Numbered from the stretch's first letter, positions 10,690 through 21,160 are shown. The stretch is 64,000 nt of DNA from Lepidostoma basale (GCA_022606425.2 JAHDVF020001365.1:868001-932000); one strand, 5' to 3'. Translations and numbers: made by a program. Notes: generated by a model from the sequence alone, not told the origin.

Positions 10690-11237
10690 TCATCCACCGC
10701 TGAATGTAGGCCTCTCCCAAAGCACGCCACCGCCCACTATCCATTGCTGCTTCCATCCATCCATATCCAGCAATCCTCTTCAGATCATTGGTCTAGCGGG
10801 CAGAGGGACGTCCAACTCTGCGGAATCCTGTACGCGGTCTCCACTCCAGAACCCGTCTCCCCCATCGGCCGTCGGTTCTCCGACAGACATGGCCAGCCCT
10901 CAGAGCCACCTCAGTCACCTTAGTTTGTTGTCGAATAAATTCGTTTCTAAATCTGTCCCTCAAGGTTATTCCAAGCATCGCTCTTTCCATAGCGCGTTGG
11001 GCGACCTTGAATCTGTAGACTGACGACCTTTTGTCAGTGTCCACGTCTCGGTTCCGTACGCAATGACTGGCAAGACGCACTGGTTAAAGACTTTAGTCTT
11101 GAGGCATTGTGGTATTTTAGAGGTGAGAACGTAATTTTCCAAAGACCGCCCAACCCAACTGAATTCTTCGGTCGGCTTCTTTCTCGAAACTCTCGTATTC
11201 TATCATACATTGAGTTGTCGTCTATTTTTTTATACAT
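10690..11237 (-). pseudogene. RTE-like LINE C-terminus, second family
   Basis: Minus-strand remnant encoding TKVFNQCVLPVIAYGTETWT near 11,070, then after a frameshift VAQRAMERAMLGITLRDR, QQTKVTEVALRAGHVCR, and GFRRVGRPSARW. The upstream part (KIDDNSMYDRIREFRE, then PLKYHNASRLKSL) is in another frame. These are the YG.ETW, AMLGI.LRDR and GRP..RW landmarks of this LINE group. Confidence 0.75.
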
Positions 11238-11239
11238 CG

Positions 11240-11500
11240 AAGTTCGTATTGTATATCAAATATTAATCAAATTCGCAAGAATTGATGGAGTTTTGCGATT
11301 ACAGCGCCATTTTCATTTGTCACGGATATTGCCTAACCCTTTGCGTACGGAATTCTCCCTTTGTGCTATTGGACAATATGAAAGAGCACGTGGCAGTATT
11401 CTATATCTATTGTCAAAAATCAAAAACCGTTTCCAGAGAAGTACATATAAAACACGATTCATTTCAGCATCAAAACATATTATATTTAAAAAATAATCAA
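11240..11500. other. unassigned stretch
   Basis: Several overlapping open frames of 65-129 codons exist on both strands, but none resembles a family I know and they are probably chance. Confidence 0.4.
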
Positions 11501-11502
11501 AA

Positions 11503-12008
11503 TCCAGCACAATGGTGTTCCAGTGCCGACCCTTATGTATGGAAGTGAAGCTTGGAGTTGGCAGAAAATGATAAAAATAGGATCAATGCCGAAAAAATTA
11601 GGTCACTAAGAAGAATGTGCAGAAAAACAATGAATGATGATATACCTAATGGTGAAGAAAGAAAGGAATGTAAGACGGAGGAATGCGTAATAAATAAAAT
11701 CAAGAAACGGTCACTCAGATGGTTTGGACATACGGAACGAATGGATGAGGGAAGAATAGTTAAAAATATATATACAAATAGTGTGCATGGAAAAAGAAGT
11801 CGAGGAAGGTCAAGGAAGGCATGGCATGACCAACTCAATCAATTACTGAAAGGCGGCCATGTTCGAAGTAGGAACAATCGCCGAGCGTGCATGTCACGAT
11901 GTGTGAATTTAGAAGAGGTGCGAGAATTATGTCAGGATAGAATAGTGTGGCGATCCATCCTCTCTGCCTACCCCTCCGGGGAAGCGGCGTGATGGTTAGT
12001 TAGTTAGT
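11503..12008 (+). pseudogene. LINE-A 3' fragment with long open frame
   Basis: One of the best-kept copies. The 146-codon frame at 11552-11992 runs MELAENDKNRINAEKIRSLR, CRKTMNDDIPNGEERKEC, KKRSLRWFGHTERMDEGRI, GKRSRGRSRKAWHDQLNQLL, RSRNNRRACMSRCVNLEEV and SILSAYPSGEAA to the stop, followed by GGTTAGTTAGTTAG. The domain is basic and probably binds nucleic acid, as proposed for LINE C-termini. It has no own start signal and no catalytic domain. It is 5'-truncated at GCACAATGGTGTTC. Confidence 0.85.
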
Positions 12009-12484
12009 AAGTCTGACTTATCAAGAGACTTCCTTACCCAACAGCGGATAATCGCAGATTAAACTGTGTAATATTTTTAAAATTTCGAATTCAAATTTTG
12101 AATTTCGAGTTTTAGATCCCCTGTTGACGCCGTGTTCCATTTAGCACCAATCCTTTGTTCGGTAACTTTTGTGTTCTCGATTCAAATTCGAATAAAGAAC
12201 TTTTTATTCCGCCACGCATTCTTTATTCCGTTCGAAATTTGAATTGTTGAGTTTTGATATTTTTGGCCCGTATTTATAGAGAAAAAAAGTCATTCTATCG
12301 TTGTATAACTAATGGATTTTTTAATTAAAGTAAAAAAAAAGGAAAATAATATATAATGTTTCAAGTATTATTTCGAAAATCGAATTATCTTGTAAATATT
12401 TCACAATATTTTTACGAAAAGACATCGAATGAAACAAAATAAATAACGTTCAATGTTAGTCATCACTGCAAAAATACACCCACT
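12009..12484. other. unassigned AT-rich stretch
   Basis: No supported gene or repeat end. A short imperfect repeat of AATTCGAATTCAAATTTTG type lies near 12,080 and 12,180. Confidence 0.45.
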
Positions 12485-13250
12485 GAAGCAAAGATAGCAG
12501 TGCATAATGGAGTTCTAGTGTCATCCCTTATGTATGGGAGTGAAGCTTGAAGCTAACAAAAGAAAGATGAAAGTAGGGCTAATTCCGTAGAAATGAGATT
12601 ACTGAGAAGATTGTGTGGAAAACGATATAATAGAATACGAACGACGAAATAATGAAGAAATGTAAGGCAGATGATTGCATCACAAGTAAAATTGAAAAAA
12701 TGATCTTTGAGATGTTTTTTTTTTGTTTTTTTTTTTTATACAACAGGTCGTATGAACCCAATTACTACATTTTTTATAGCTATTATATTGATTTTCATGT
12801 CATTTGATGGGTAGCTAATCTATCGCCTTTATATTGTCACTTAAATTTTACACCAGACCAAAGACAATGTGACAATAACACTGCCATCGCCGGGAATCGA
12901 ACCCGGAATCTTCAATGATTTGAATATGACAGTCAGAGCTTTTACCACTCTGTCACGAAGGTCGTTTGGACAAGGAACGGATGGACGAGAGAATAATGGT
13001 TAAAATATTGTATACAAGCAGTGTGAGTGGAAAGAGAAGCCGTGGAAGACCAAGAAAATCATGGCAGAACCGTTTAATCAAATACTAAATGGCGGTCACA
13101 TTCGAAGTCGGAAAAAGCGACGAGCGTGTATGTTACTATGTATGAATGCAGAGGAAACTAGGGAGATAAGTCAGGACAGAGCAGTATGGCGATCCATCCT
13201 CTCTACCTACCTCTCCGGGGAAACGGCGTGATGGTTAGTTATTTAGTTAT
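12485..13250 (+). pseudogene. LINE-A 3' fragment interrupted by SINE-A
   Basis: Rightward LINE-A copy, 12,485-12,718 and 12,965-13,250. The break falls inside the SLRWFGHMERM codons: TTTGAGATG on the left and TTTGGACAAGGAACGGATGG on the right. The 3' end has GGAAACGGCGTGATGGTTAG. Many frameshifts. Confidence 0.8.
12719..12964 (-). mobile_element. SINE-A, full length
   Basis: tRNA-headed SINE on the minus strand. From the right end: GACCTTCGTGACAGAGTGG (A-box region), then TTCCGGGTTCGATTCCCGG (B-box region) near 12,895, then a body with GTTATTGTCACATTGTC and GCGATAGATTAGCTACCCAT, ending at ACAACAGG-type sequence and a poly-T tract at 12,716-12,738. It is transcribed by RNA polymerase III by analogy with tRNA SINEs. 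It is inserted in LINE-A. Other copies: 36.3, 38.5 and 54.6/55.3 kb. Confidence 0.85.
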
Positions 13251-13779
13251 TACGATGTTTAACAGTATACCACCTATGTATATTCATACCTATATACTTA
13301 TTCATATTTGACGAATATAAAAATATTCGTCATAAAAATGCAAACTCACATTTTTTTCCAATTCGCCAAAAAACAACATCCGTCAAAAAAATGGCAGGTT
13401 TTATTAGTGCATGTGTGGCAGAACGGCGTATATTTGACATTCAATTTTTGAATATAGAACAACGTTCCATTTTCGAACAGATGTTATTTTTTTGCCGCGC
13501 CATCGGATTGTGAATTTTTGACATGTGTGTTATTTTTTTCCAACGCGAATCCTTCTCTAAATGGCGGTCACTTGAGAATTTCCATGCTCCTATATAAGTA
13601 GGTTTTTATTTTATTTTTGTTATAAAATACCAGCAACGTTTCCTTTTTTTAAAAACGCATTAAATTACAAATAATGATTTTTATATTTTATATTACAAAT
13701 AAAATATGAAATATGTCGAGAACACAAACGTTTGTGGATTTTCACTAAATAAGTATACATTTAAAAAAAAATATCCAAA

Positions 13780-14297
13780 AAAGCCAAGATGGCAGTGCAC
13801 AATGATGTTCTTGTGCCAACCCTTATGTATGGAAGTGAAGCATGGAACTGGCAAAAGAAGGACGAAAGTAGAATAAATGCAGTAGAATTGAGATCTCTAA
13901 GACGAATGGGTGGCAAATCTGTATATGATAGTGACAAATGCAAGTATAAGAAGTGAATGTGGTGCGAATGAAAGTGTTATGAACAAAATAAGGAAAGGGT
14001 CATTAAGATGGTTTGGACACATGGAAAGAATGAGTGAAGACAGAATGGTAAAGAAGGTATATGTAACCGGCGTGAACGGAGCTAGAAATAGAAGAAGGCC
14101 GAGGAAAACGTGGCACGATCAAATCAATGAAATATTGAATGTCGGTCACGTGAGGAATCGGAGAAATCGACGTGCGTGCATGACAAGATGTATGAATGTA
14201 GAGGAGAGTAATGCGAGAGAAGTATGTCAGGACAGAACAGTGTGGCGTTCCATTCTTTCTGCCTACCCCTCCGGGGAGACGGCGTGATGGTTAGTTT
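13780..14297 (+). pseudogene. LINE-A 3' fragment
   Basis: Rightward copy from CAAAAAAGCCAAGATGGCAG to GGCGTGATGGTTAG. The 125-codon frame at 13910-14287 includes SIRSECGANESVMNKIRKGS, LRWFGHMERMSEDRMVKKVY, TGVNGARNRRRPRKTWHDQ and SILSAYPSGETA. An upstream frameshift near 13,925 separates MYGSEAWNWQKKDESRINAV. Confidence 0.85.
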
Positions 14298-14330
14298 GGT
14301 AGTTTTTAAAAAAAAATATGTATATTAAAT

Positions 14331-15125
14331 AGTCCATTGTTTTGGCCGAAACACTATGATACCTTAACACTTTAAACTGTTAATGAATAAACTTTGTTTT
14401 TTATATCACAATTGTATTTTATTTTACGCGACAGCTGTTTCATCAACCAATGTTGACATCATCAGGTGTTACAATAATATATCAAATGTCAAATTTTCGT
14501 GATTTTTCGAATCTTTATGTGTTTTTGTTCCTATGTCAATTTGAATAATTTTGAAGATCTTGCTGAAATTGAGTTATGTAACTAAATATTTTAATTATAA
14601 GAACGGTTAGTTATTATTTATAGGAGAAAATATTAATGGTGGAAAATATAATAATAATTATAATAATAATAAAACAGTAATAAGGAACAATTACACATAG
14701 TATAAAGTCAAAAACGATGTAACATGTTAAATTAAAAACGATAAACAATAACAGGAAGTAGGTACATAGATTACATTAATAAGAAAGGTGACAAAAGTTG
14801 AAGGTAGTATTATTATTTTTAGCTAGATTGTACAATATATAATATAATTAATATAATTATTTATTATTTCCATTTAACCTCTACCATGTAATGTCAAATA
14901 ACAATCGCCACCAATAGGCATCTCCCGCGCACACTTCGATCGTCCAACATCCACAAAATAAATCTAAAACAAATAATATAAAATACAATGATATAAAATA
15001 AAATAACGAAATAAAAATAATTTAACACAAAATGTTCTTTTTAGATGGTGCACATATTGTCTATTTAATTTATGCTCCACGTATCCACCGTTTTTTAATT
15101 TAGCACATAATGTAATAACACATTA
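14331..15125. repeat. H1 element, left arm plus internal region
   Basis: Begins with the H1 terminus (AGTCCATTGTTTTGGCCGAA), passes through a minus-strand hammerhead motif (14,427-14,467) and an AT-rich interior shared with 30.7-30.9 kb. It ends in a minus-strand LINE-A-NA piece (CGCCACCAATAGGCATCTCC, GGTGCACATATTGT) at 14,906-15,125. It has the same order as the left part of the 30.6-33.1 kb array, so H1 and LINE-A-NA travel together here too. Confidence 0.7.
14427..14467 (-). ncRNA. hammerhead ribozyme-like motif (H1)
   Basis: On the minus strand: CTGATGA, one extra T, stem II GTCAAC/GTTGAT around ATTG, then GAAACAGCTGTC followed by GCG. The catalytic boxes CUGAUGA and GAAA and the GUC cleavage triplet are all intact. 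Stem III is the palindrome ACAGCUGU, which would favour a dimer, as described for Penelope-like hammerheads. Stem I is reduced (CAC opposite GCG). Confidence 0.7.
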
Positions 15126-15182
15126 CGATCCATCCTCTCTGCCTACCCCTCCGGAGAAATGGCGTGATGGTTAGTTAGTTAA
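15126..15182 (+). pseudogene. LINE-A 3' tail
   Basis: Only the last 45 bp (CGATCCATCCTCTCTGCCTA through GGCGTGATGG) and a GTTAGTTAGTTA tail remain. Confidence 0.75.
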
Positions 15183-15329
15183 ATTTACTACTTCGAATGG
15201 AAAAAAAATCAATATACACATGTACTGAAATGTAAATCCACTACGATTACGCATTCAAGAAACTTAATAATTGAATTAAGAACAAACTTTTAAAATATCA
15301 TTATTGCCGTTATAAAAATAAACATAGCT

Positions 15330-15834
15330 CGGAGCTCCCCTGGCTGAAATGTCCAGAAAGGATACAATACAAGCTCTGCTGGACGGTCTATAAGGCGTTG
15401 CATGGAATGGCACCAGCTCATATATCTGAACTCTGCATCAATGAGAACCTGAATGCTAGACAGTCTACATTGCGATCAGCTAAGTCTTCTGCGATCGGTA
15501 GATTGACTGCCAAAACGCTGTCCAAGCAGCCTTCGCTGTAGCCGGCCCTTAAGCCTGGAACAGTCTTCCAGCAGACCTTAAGTGCATTGAGAATCAATCG
15601 GAGTTTAGATCGAGACTCAAAACGCACCTTTTCAAATTATCATTTCCTGACAGGAAGGGCTGATCGATTTCGTCGGGTGCAGCCCTAATACTAAATATGT
15701 TTATATATATTTTTATCATTATTATTATTATTATTATTATCTAGTTGATAAAACGGAGCATCTTCTACAGCGCCCTTGAGATGAGTAATTCATAAAAATG
15801 GCGCTTTATAAATTATCCAATTTATTATTATTAT
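15330..15834 (+). pseudogene. CR1-like LINE C-terminus with (TTA)n tail
   Basis: Encodes, with frameshifts, LKCPERIQYKLCWTVYKALH, then APAHISELCINENLNARQST, LRSAKSSAIGRLTAK, and in a shifted frame FSNYHFLTGRADRF. These are the HWL..R..YK...V.K.LHG..P.Y....C landmarks of CR1-type LINE C-termini. The 3' UTR (AAACGGAGCATCTTCTACAG) ends in TTATTATTATTA. Close relatives: 16.64-17.09 and 49.14-49.66 kb. Confidence 0.8.
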
Positions 15835-15904
15835 TAACAATTTCATTTTTTGTATCAAATTATGATAACTGTATCAAAAATGTCATTAAATGTTTTAATT
15901 TTGG

Positions 15905-16030
15905 AACACTGTATTATTTTCGCGACAGCTGTTTCCCCCAACTTTGTTGGCATTATCAAGTGTTACAAACAACTCTTTCATAACGCCTGATGATGCCAAC
16001 ATAGGTTGGCGAAACAGCTGTCGCGACAAT
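15905..16030. repeat. H1 foldback pair
   Basis: Two hammerhead-like motifs stand head to head: minus strand at 15,921-15,963 (core mutated to CTTGATAAT) and plus strand at 15,984-16,025 (core intact). The arms share CGCGACAGCTGTTTC and its complement. The loop between them is about 20 bp. Confidence 0.8.
15984..16025 (+). ncRNA. hammerhead ribozyme motif (H1), intact core
   Basis: The best H1 copy. Stem I is CGC/GCG, then CTGATGA with one extra T, stem II is GCCAAC/GTTGGC (six pairs) with loop ATAG, then GAAAC, the four bases AGCT, and GTC followed by GCG. The predicted cut is after C16022. As a monomer stem III is only two pairs (AC/GU), while as a dimer the palindrome ACAGCUGU gives eight pairs. 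Every residue needed for a minimal hammerhead is present apart from the extra U after A9. Confidence 0.8.
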
Positions 16031-16576
16031 CTCTTAAAGATAAATTAGTATATTAACTCGTATAATGTAATAATACTGTTTCAATATTAAAACATTTAAT
16101 AATTATCTAATTAAATAATGTTGTTAACTACTTTTTATGAACAACGGTTTCATATTTAATGAAAATCAATAAAATGTTATTTCACATGGTGGCGCCATCT
16201 GTGTTTCTGCAAAACCAAATAGCATTCAATTAAATTGAATCAATAAACGTTAACCGAGAAACTCACAACAGTATAGTATTATTTCACGAGATCCAATCTC
16301 ATTCTAAGAACGGCTCAATTAAACTCATAACTGTTCCATATATGAAATTTGAATTGCATCGCTCATTTGTTTATTTTGTTTTGCCGCCAAATTCGTCATC
16401 GCCATCTTGCCGATGTAAACACAGTCCAATTTATTGTTTTAGCGCTGATTGCTTATTACGTTTTGGTAATTAGCTTTTACGCCTGAATTATTAAATATTG
16501 AGACCACCCACATATAAATGAGTTGCAATTACTAAAAGCGTCAGTGTATAAACATAATACAATTTTGTTGGCAAAT
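16030..16576. other. unassigned stretch
   Basis: AT-rich with no supported gene or repeat end. The short motif GGTGGCGCCATCTGTG near 16,190 resembles a dispersed repeat fragment, but no second copy is clear in the window. Confidence 0.45.
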
Positions 16577-17055
16577 AGCTAACTAACTAACTAAACATCA
16601 CGCCGTTTCCCCGGAGGGGTAGGCAGAGAGGATGGATCGCTTATATATCGGAACTCTGCATCAACGAGAACCTGAATGCTAGACAGTCTACATTGCGATC
16701 AGCTAAGTCTTCTGCGATCCGTAGATTGACTGTGCCAAAACGCTGTCCATTCACAAATTTTGGCGACCGAGCCTTCGAGGTAGCCGGCCCTTCAGCCTGG
16801 AACAGTCTTCCAGCAGACCTTAAGTGCATTGAGAACCAATCAGAGTTTAGATCGAGACTCGGAACGCACCTTTTCAAATTATCATTTCCTGACAGGAAGG
16901 GCTGATCGACTTCGTCAGGTGCAGCCATACTAAATATGTTTATTGTTTTTGTTATCATTATTATTATTATTATTATCTAGTTGATAAAACGGAGCATCTT
17001 CTACAGCGCCCTTGAAATGAGCAATTCATAAAAATGGCGCTCTTTATATTATCCA

Positions 17056-17091
<36 letters not shown>

Positions 17092-17555
17092 CGCCACATT
17101 GTTCTATCCTGACATAACTCTCGCGCCTTTTCCATATTCATACATCGTGACATGCACGTTCGTCGATTGTTCCTACTTCGAACATGGCCGCCTTTCAGTA
17201 ATTGATTAATTTGGTCATGCCATGTCTTCCTTGGTCTTCCTCGACTTCTTTTTCCATTCACACTACTTGTATAAAGCTTTTAACCATTCTCCCCTCATCC
17301 ATTCGTTCCACATGTCCAAACCATCTTAGTGACCCTTTCTTGATTTTATATATCACGCATTCATCCGCTTAAATTCCTTTCTTACTTCATCATTTGATAT
17401 TCTGTCATACATTGTTTTTCCGAACATCATTCTTAGTAACCTCATTTCAACGGCATTTATCCTTCTTCTGCCAACTCCAAGCTTCATTTCTATACATAAG
17501 GGTCGGCACTAGAATTCCATTGTGCACTGTCATCTTGGCTTTTTTGCATAGGCTT
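16577..17555 (-). pseudogene. LINE-A copy interrupted by CR1
   Basis: The leftward LINE-A 3' end (tail and GTAGGCAGAGAGGATGGATC) lies at 16,577-16,639 and resumes at 17,090 with CGCCACATTGTTCTATCCTG. It continues to CATTGTGCACTGTCATCTTG at 17,530 (complement of the recurrent 5' breakpoint). The block GGATCGC...TCGCCACA reads through once the insert is removed. Frameshifts throughout. Confidence 0.85.
16640..17089 (+). mobile_element. CR1-like LINE inserted in LINE-A
   Basis: The 5'-truncated CR1 copy starts in YIGTLHQREPE-type sequence. The open frame 16693-16905 reads MRSAKSSAIRRLTVPKRCPF, then NFGDRAFEVAGPSAWNSLPA, then LKCIENQSEFRSRLGTHLFK to the stop. The 3' UTR ends in a long TTATTATTA tail at 17,056-17,092. 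Flanks share ATCGC, compatible with a short target duplication. Confidence 0.85.
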
Positions 17556-17734
17556 TTGTTTGTGACAGAATTATATAATTCTTTTTTACAGAATACCGTT
17601 TTTACAACCATTTAAATTCCCCGTGGAGAAGGCGATTATCTCGGAATTTAAATATAATATTAACGGAATCGACATTAATTAAACGTAACAAGAAACCTTC
17701 AAAAACAAACAAAACGATTATTTGCTCAACGCAA

Positions 17735-17900
17735 ACGCGTGACGTGTCGGTATCGGCTGATGACTGTCCAGTGTAAATGGACCTTAATACGGCTCCGTCA
17801 AGTCTCGCGATCTAGGGTCATCTGGCTATCCAGTCCCAGCCTCTTCAGGTCGTTCCAAACTGTGGACATCCACGTTGCAGGAGACAGACTCGGTTCCCTC
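17735..17900 (-). pseudogene. non-LTR C-terminal fragment
   Basis: The minus strand encodes TWMSTVWNDLKRLGLDSQM, then TLDRETWRSRIKVHLHW, the terminal W..D...LGL....DR..WR..I layout of RTE/BovB-like elements. Short and without the rest of the domain. Confidence 0.55.
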
Positions 17901-18253
17901 GTCCCGTCTTCCACTATATTTTTATTCGAATAAATTTTAAAATTGAACAGGAGTTCTATCCTCCTTAATAACGTGATTTATAGCGTTTTTAAATATGGAT
18001 GTGATTAATATAAATCTTTGAATCTCATTTACGAACATGTATTTGGGTTCTCACGGTATTTTTCCATGTGTTCATTTTTTCATATTATTTTCGGGACATC
18101 TGTCAAAATCATCATCGTCCTAGCGTTAGCGTGCTTACATTATTTCGTTGTAGAACTGCTATAAGGACATACAGAATGTTTCGAAAGTTCCATATTCGAA
18201 TTTTAAATTCAAATTCAAAATATTCTTATTTTTCACAAAGTGGCATTACAAAT

Positions 18254-18349
18254 CGGGTGGTGGTCTAGCGGACAGAACGCTTGACCCCTGATCCAGAGGA
18301 CATGGGTTCAAGCCTGGATACGACCAGATTCCTCCATAATAATGAGTCG
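18254..18349 (+). mobile_element. SINE-B head
   Basis: tRNA-like head GGGTGGTGGTCTAGCGGACA, then GAACGCTTGACCCCTGATCC, then ATGGGTTCAAGCCTGG (B box GGTTCAAGCC) and ACGACCAGATTCC. It is cut at about 18,347 by an H3 hammerhead fragment. Fuller copies: 38.96-39.15 and 57.56-57.75 kb. Confidence 0.75.
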
Positions 18350-18425
18350 AAACCGGTCGCTGTCGAAATAAAGACAAATGTGGAACTTGTTAAAAAAACA
18401 TCGTTTTATTTCATTATTATTTAAA
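18348..18425 (+). repeat. H3 hammerhead element, partial
   Basis: Starts within GTCGAAACCGGTCGCTGTCG and runs through AAATAAAGACAAATGTGG to the family end AAAAACATCGTTTTATTTC. Only the 3' half of the hammerhead (GAAAC, CG, GTC) remains. Confidence 0.65.
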
Positions 18426-18607
18426 TCTTTGTGAGTTTGAATGTATTTTACAGACAACATTTTCTATTGATTTCACAATATTATGATTTTAAGAAAGCCT
18501 GACACTAGATTTTTTATGAATTAGAACACTGTTTTTTTCCATTTTCAATATATTTGTTCACATTAGAGATTACTCTTCTTAAAATATTTCTCAAGGGGTT
18601 TATCCTT

Positions 18608-18662
18608 TCATAACTAACTAACCATCACGCCGTTTCTCCGGAGGAGTAGGTAGAGATGATGA
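18608..18662 (-). pseudogene. LINE-A 3' tail
   Basis: Only the tail and the last 45 bp are present (CTAACTAACCATCACGCCG, then CCGGAGGAGTAGGTAGAG). Confidence 0.7.
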
Positions 18663-18821
18663 ATTAATGGTATTTATTTATTTATTTATTTACATTATAC
18701 ACAAATTAACTATTAATATGGTATTAACTGTTTAATATGGAGTTTTATATCGCTGTTCGAGAAACGATAAAAAAACTTTCGATTTATTGTAAAGAGTCCT
18801 TTCGTGAAAAACGGTGTGATT

Positions 18822-18838
18822 TTAGGTTAGGTTAGGTT
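18822..18838. repeat. interstitial TTAGG run
   Basis: TTAGGTTAGGTTAGGTT, three units of the canonical insect telomere repeat, inside non-telomeric sequence. Short runs of this sort are common in lepidopteran genomes. Confidence 0.8.
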
Positions 18839-18954
18839 CATTCTGTCATCATTATGACCACATGTCATATCATGATCACATGACCACACCAACGCAATGA
18901 TAAGTGTTTGACAAGAATAATCTGTGAAACGAACACTCTTCTATGTATTTGCAT

Positions 18955-19370
18955 ATCTTCTTCTTCCTCAGCCTATTCCCGTCCACTCCTGGACAAAGGC
19001 CTCCTCCATTCGCTTCCATGTCACTCTGTCTTGTGCAGACTGCATCCAGGTTATTCCGACGTGTCTGTTCAGATCATCCTTCCACCGTAGTTGCGGTCGC
19101 TCTGCACTTCTCTTTGCCGTCCACGGTCTCCAAGTCAGCAGTCTTCTTGTCCACTTTTCATCTGAGCTTCTGGCTACGTGACCTGCCCATTGCCATTTTA
19201 CAGTCGCCACCCGGTGGATGATGTCAATGACCTTTGTTTTTTCTCTCACCCTATCGTTTCTGACTCTGTCTCTTAGGCTTATCTCTAACATGGCTCTTTG
19301 GTTTACTCGTAGTTTCTCGGCATTTTGTTTGGACAATATAACAGTTTCAAGACCATAAGTACCAACTGGT
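18955..19370 (-). pseudogene. RTE-like LINE C-terminus, third family
   Basis: Open frame 18968-19336: LRVNQRAMLEISLRDRVRND, then IDIIHRVATVKWQWAGHVAR, SSDEKWTRRLLTWRPW, RPQLRWKDDLNRHVGITWMQ, and DRVTWKRMEEAFVQEWTGIG to the stop. All landmarks (LRDR.RN, KW.WAGHVAR, LRW.DD, DR..WK...EA.VQ.W) are in one frame, so this is a young or well-kept remnant. Only the C-terminal 120 codons survive. The 3' end is GAAGAAGAAG-like. Confidence 0.85.
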
Positions 19371-19599
19371 AGAATGCAGTATTCACAAATAGTTATGCGA
19401 AATTTACGAAATTATAGCGAAGATGCAACGAACAGTAAAGAAATAAACGAACCCATTGCCGATTGTATACGCTACCGTTCAAGATGCAGAGTAACGGAAG
19501 TGTTTTTTTTTTCAAATCCGGTTTAGAACCCTTGTGTCTCCACAGTTAACGGTTAGCTGCTGTATTTGAAAATTTTAAAAAATATGTTCTCATATTTTT

Positions 19600-19715
19600 T
19601 CTTCGTCATAACTTGGGATGGATCTTAATTACGAAAATGAAAACGTCTGTTTTCTTGAAGTTTTATTATGTGATGGGAATGACATGTTTCGTTAATGCCT
19701 TAGCAAAACGATACA
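19600..19715 (-). repeat. H4 hammerhead element, half copy
   Basis: Contains AAAATGAAAACGTCTGTTTT, then GGGAATGACATGTTTCG and AATGCCTTAGC, one arm of the H4 foldback. The partner arm is absent. GAAACAUGUC is intact but the first core box is not. Confidence 0.6.
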
Positions 19716-20069
19716 TTAGATCATATGTTTCCAATCTTTTCTGGGCCACCGCCCCCTTTACAAGACAAATAAACGTTCAACGCCCCCCTCCCATAAAAGT
19801 TATTCCAAAAAAGGGAAAATAATTACAATACATACAATAACAAAATACAACAATATTAAAGTTTAATTTGCTTTATTAGTACCTACGTGATTAGCGTTTT
19901 TTTTGTCTTTTTAGACTATATTTTTTTATCTGCCCACGCTCTCTATTTTTTCTGGGTCTTCTACTGCTCCTCTGAAAGTCTCAAACGCCCACAAGGGGGC
20001 GTTATCGCACACTTTGAGAACCTAGACATTAGATCATCAGGAGAAGTTTATAAATTCAGTCACATAAGT

Positions 20070-20155
20070 TTGTATCGTTCTGATGGTGAAGATCTTTGAA
20101 ACATGTCGAGAAAAATAAACTCATAAGAGGAAAAACGCAACGTTTCGAATCATAA
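20070..20155 (+). repeat. H5 hammerhead element, partial
   Basis: CTGATGG, GAAGATCTTT and GAAACATGTCGAG followed by AAAAATAAACTCATAAG mark the H5 family. A9 is changed to G, so it is probably inactive. Confidence 0.6.
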
Positions 20156-20165
20156 AAATTCGTCA

Positions 20166-20966
20166 TTTAGACCGGGAGCTAGAGGGAGTTGAGTATGCAT
20201 TATATGAGGACCGCACTCTGTTCATAGTTTTGAACTCAGAAAAGCTTGCAGATTATGATTCTGAATGTTGCCAGGAGGTTTGTTGGTCCAATTTTTTTTT
20301 CATTTTTTGCATCCCCTAAGATAACAAGTAAATGGACTGAAAAAATGCTTTGGAACTATTTTAATGATTGTTTTAGTGACAACATCTAATTATTTCTTAT
20401 GATAAAAGATACTTATAGCTAGTCAATTGAAATAGAAAAAATAAATTCAAGAATTATCATATAAAAAAATATTTAATACGAAAAAGCTAATTTTAACAAG
20501 TCATAAAAAAAACAAATAATCAATTGCTTTTTATTTTGGCAGCCATTATCAATACATTTGCACAACAAATACAATTTAGTTGTAATTTTATGCAATAACA
20601 AGCTTTTGTTAGGCGATTTGATGTACATTTACAGGGCTGAATCAACAATTCTGGCAATGGTCCCTTCGTTTGTTGCCGTGGGTACAATTTACATTTTTTT
20701 TCATAGCCAAATAAGGTGTAATCAATAGGTTGGAGTAGGGGTGTGGTTAGATATCCATACATATTTTTGTCCTGAAGCTCTAAACAAATGTAAATGTAGA
20801 GCATCTGATGTGCAAATTAATTTTAATAAATTTGAGCCCAAGCCGATATTTTGAAAAAAATAATTTATACCGAAGTTCATCAGCAGTTAATTTTTTGAGA
20901 AAAAATAAACTATGAACAGAGTGCGGTCCTCATAATTTGCATACTAAACTCCCTTTGGCGCCTGCA
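20166..20966. mobile_element. TIR element with Cys-rich ORF
   Basis: Terminal inverted repeats of about 55 bp: GGGAGTTGAGTATGCATTAT then GAGGACCGCACTCTGTTCAT on the left, and the complement of GGGAGTTTAGTATGCAAATT and the same GAGGACCGCACTC block on the right. The minus-strand frame 20520-20804 includes KKCKLYPRQQTKGPLPELLI then QPCKCTSNRLTKACYCIKLQ and LNCICCANV, a Cys-rich C-terminal pattern. I do not recognise the superfamily. The target duplication is not clear. Confidence 0.65.
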
Positions 20967-21039
20967 CTAATTACTGAATTCCACACACGTTTTGAGTTTT
21001 TAAGTGATAAAAAATTATTATTTATTTCTTGAACAATGT

Positions 21040-21160
21040 AGTTAAACAGTATCTTAAATAATTAATACGAATAAAAGCCTCTGTTTTCTAACAGTTTTAT
21101 TTTATTTTATGGGAATAACAAGTTTCGCCTGCTAAGGCATTATCATTTGAGCAAGGCAAA
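21040..21160 (-). repeat. H4 hammerhead element, half copy
   Basis: Arm with AATTAATACGAATAAAAGCC, GGGAATAACAAGTTTCGCC and GCTAAGGCATTATCA. Stem III is mutated (AACAAGTT instead of ACATGT). Confidence 0.6.

Noticed and set aside
12860..12964. Possible tRNA gene (A and B boxes, TTCGATTCC)
   Set aside because: The cloverleaf is not complete, the same block is followed by a common body and tail at four loci, and it is therefore a SINE head.
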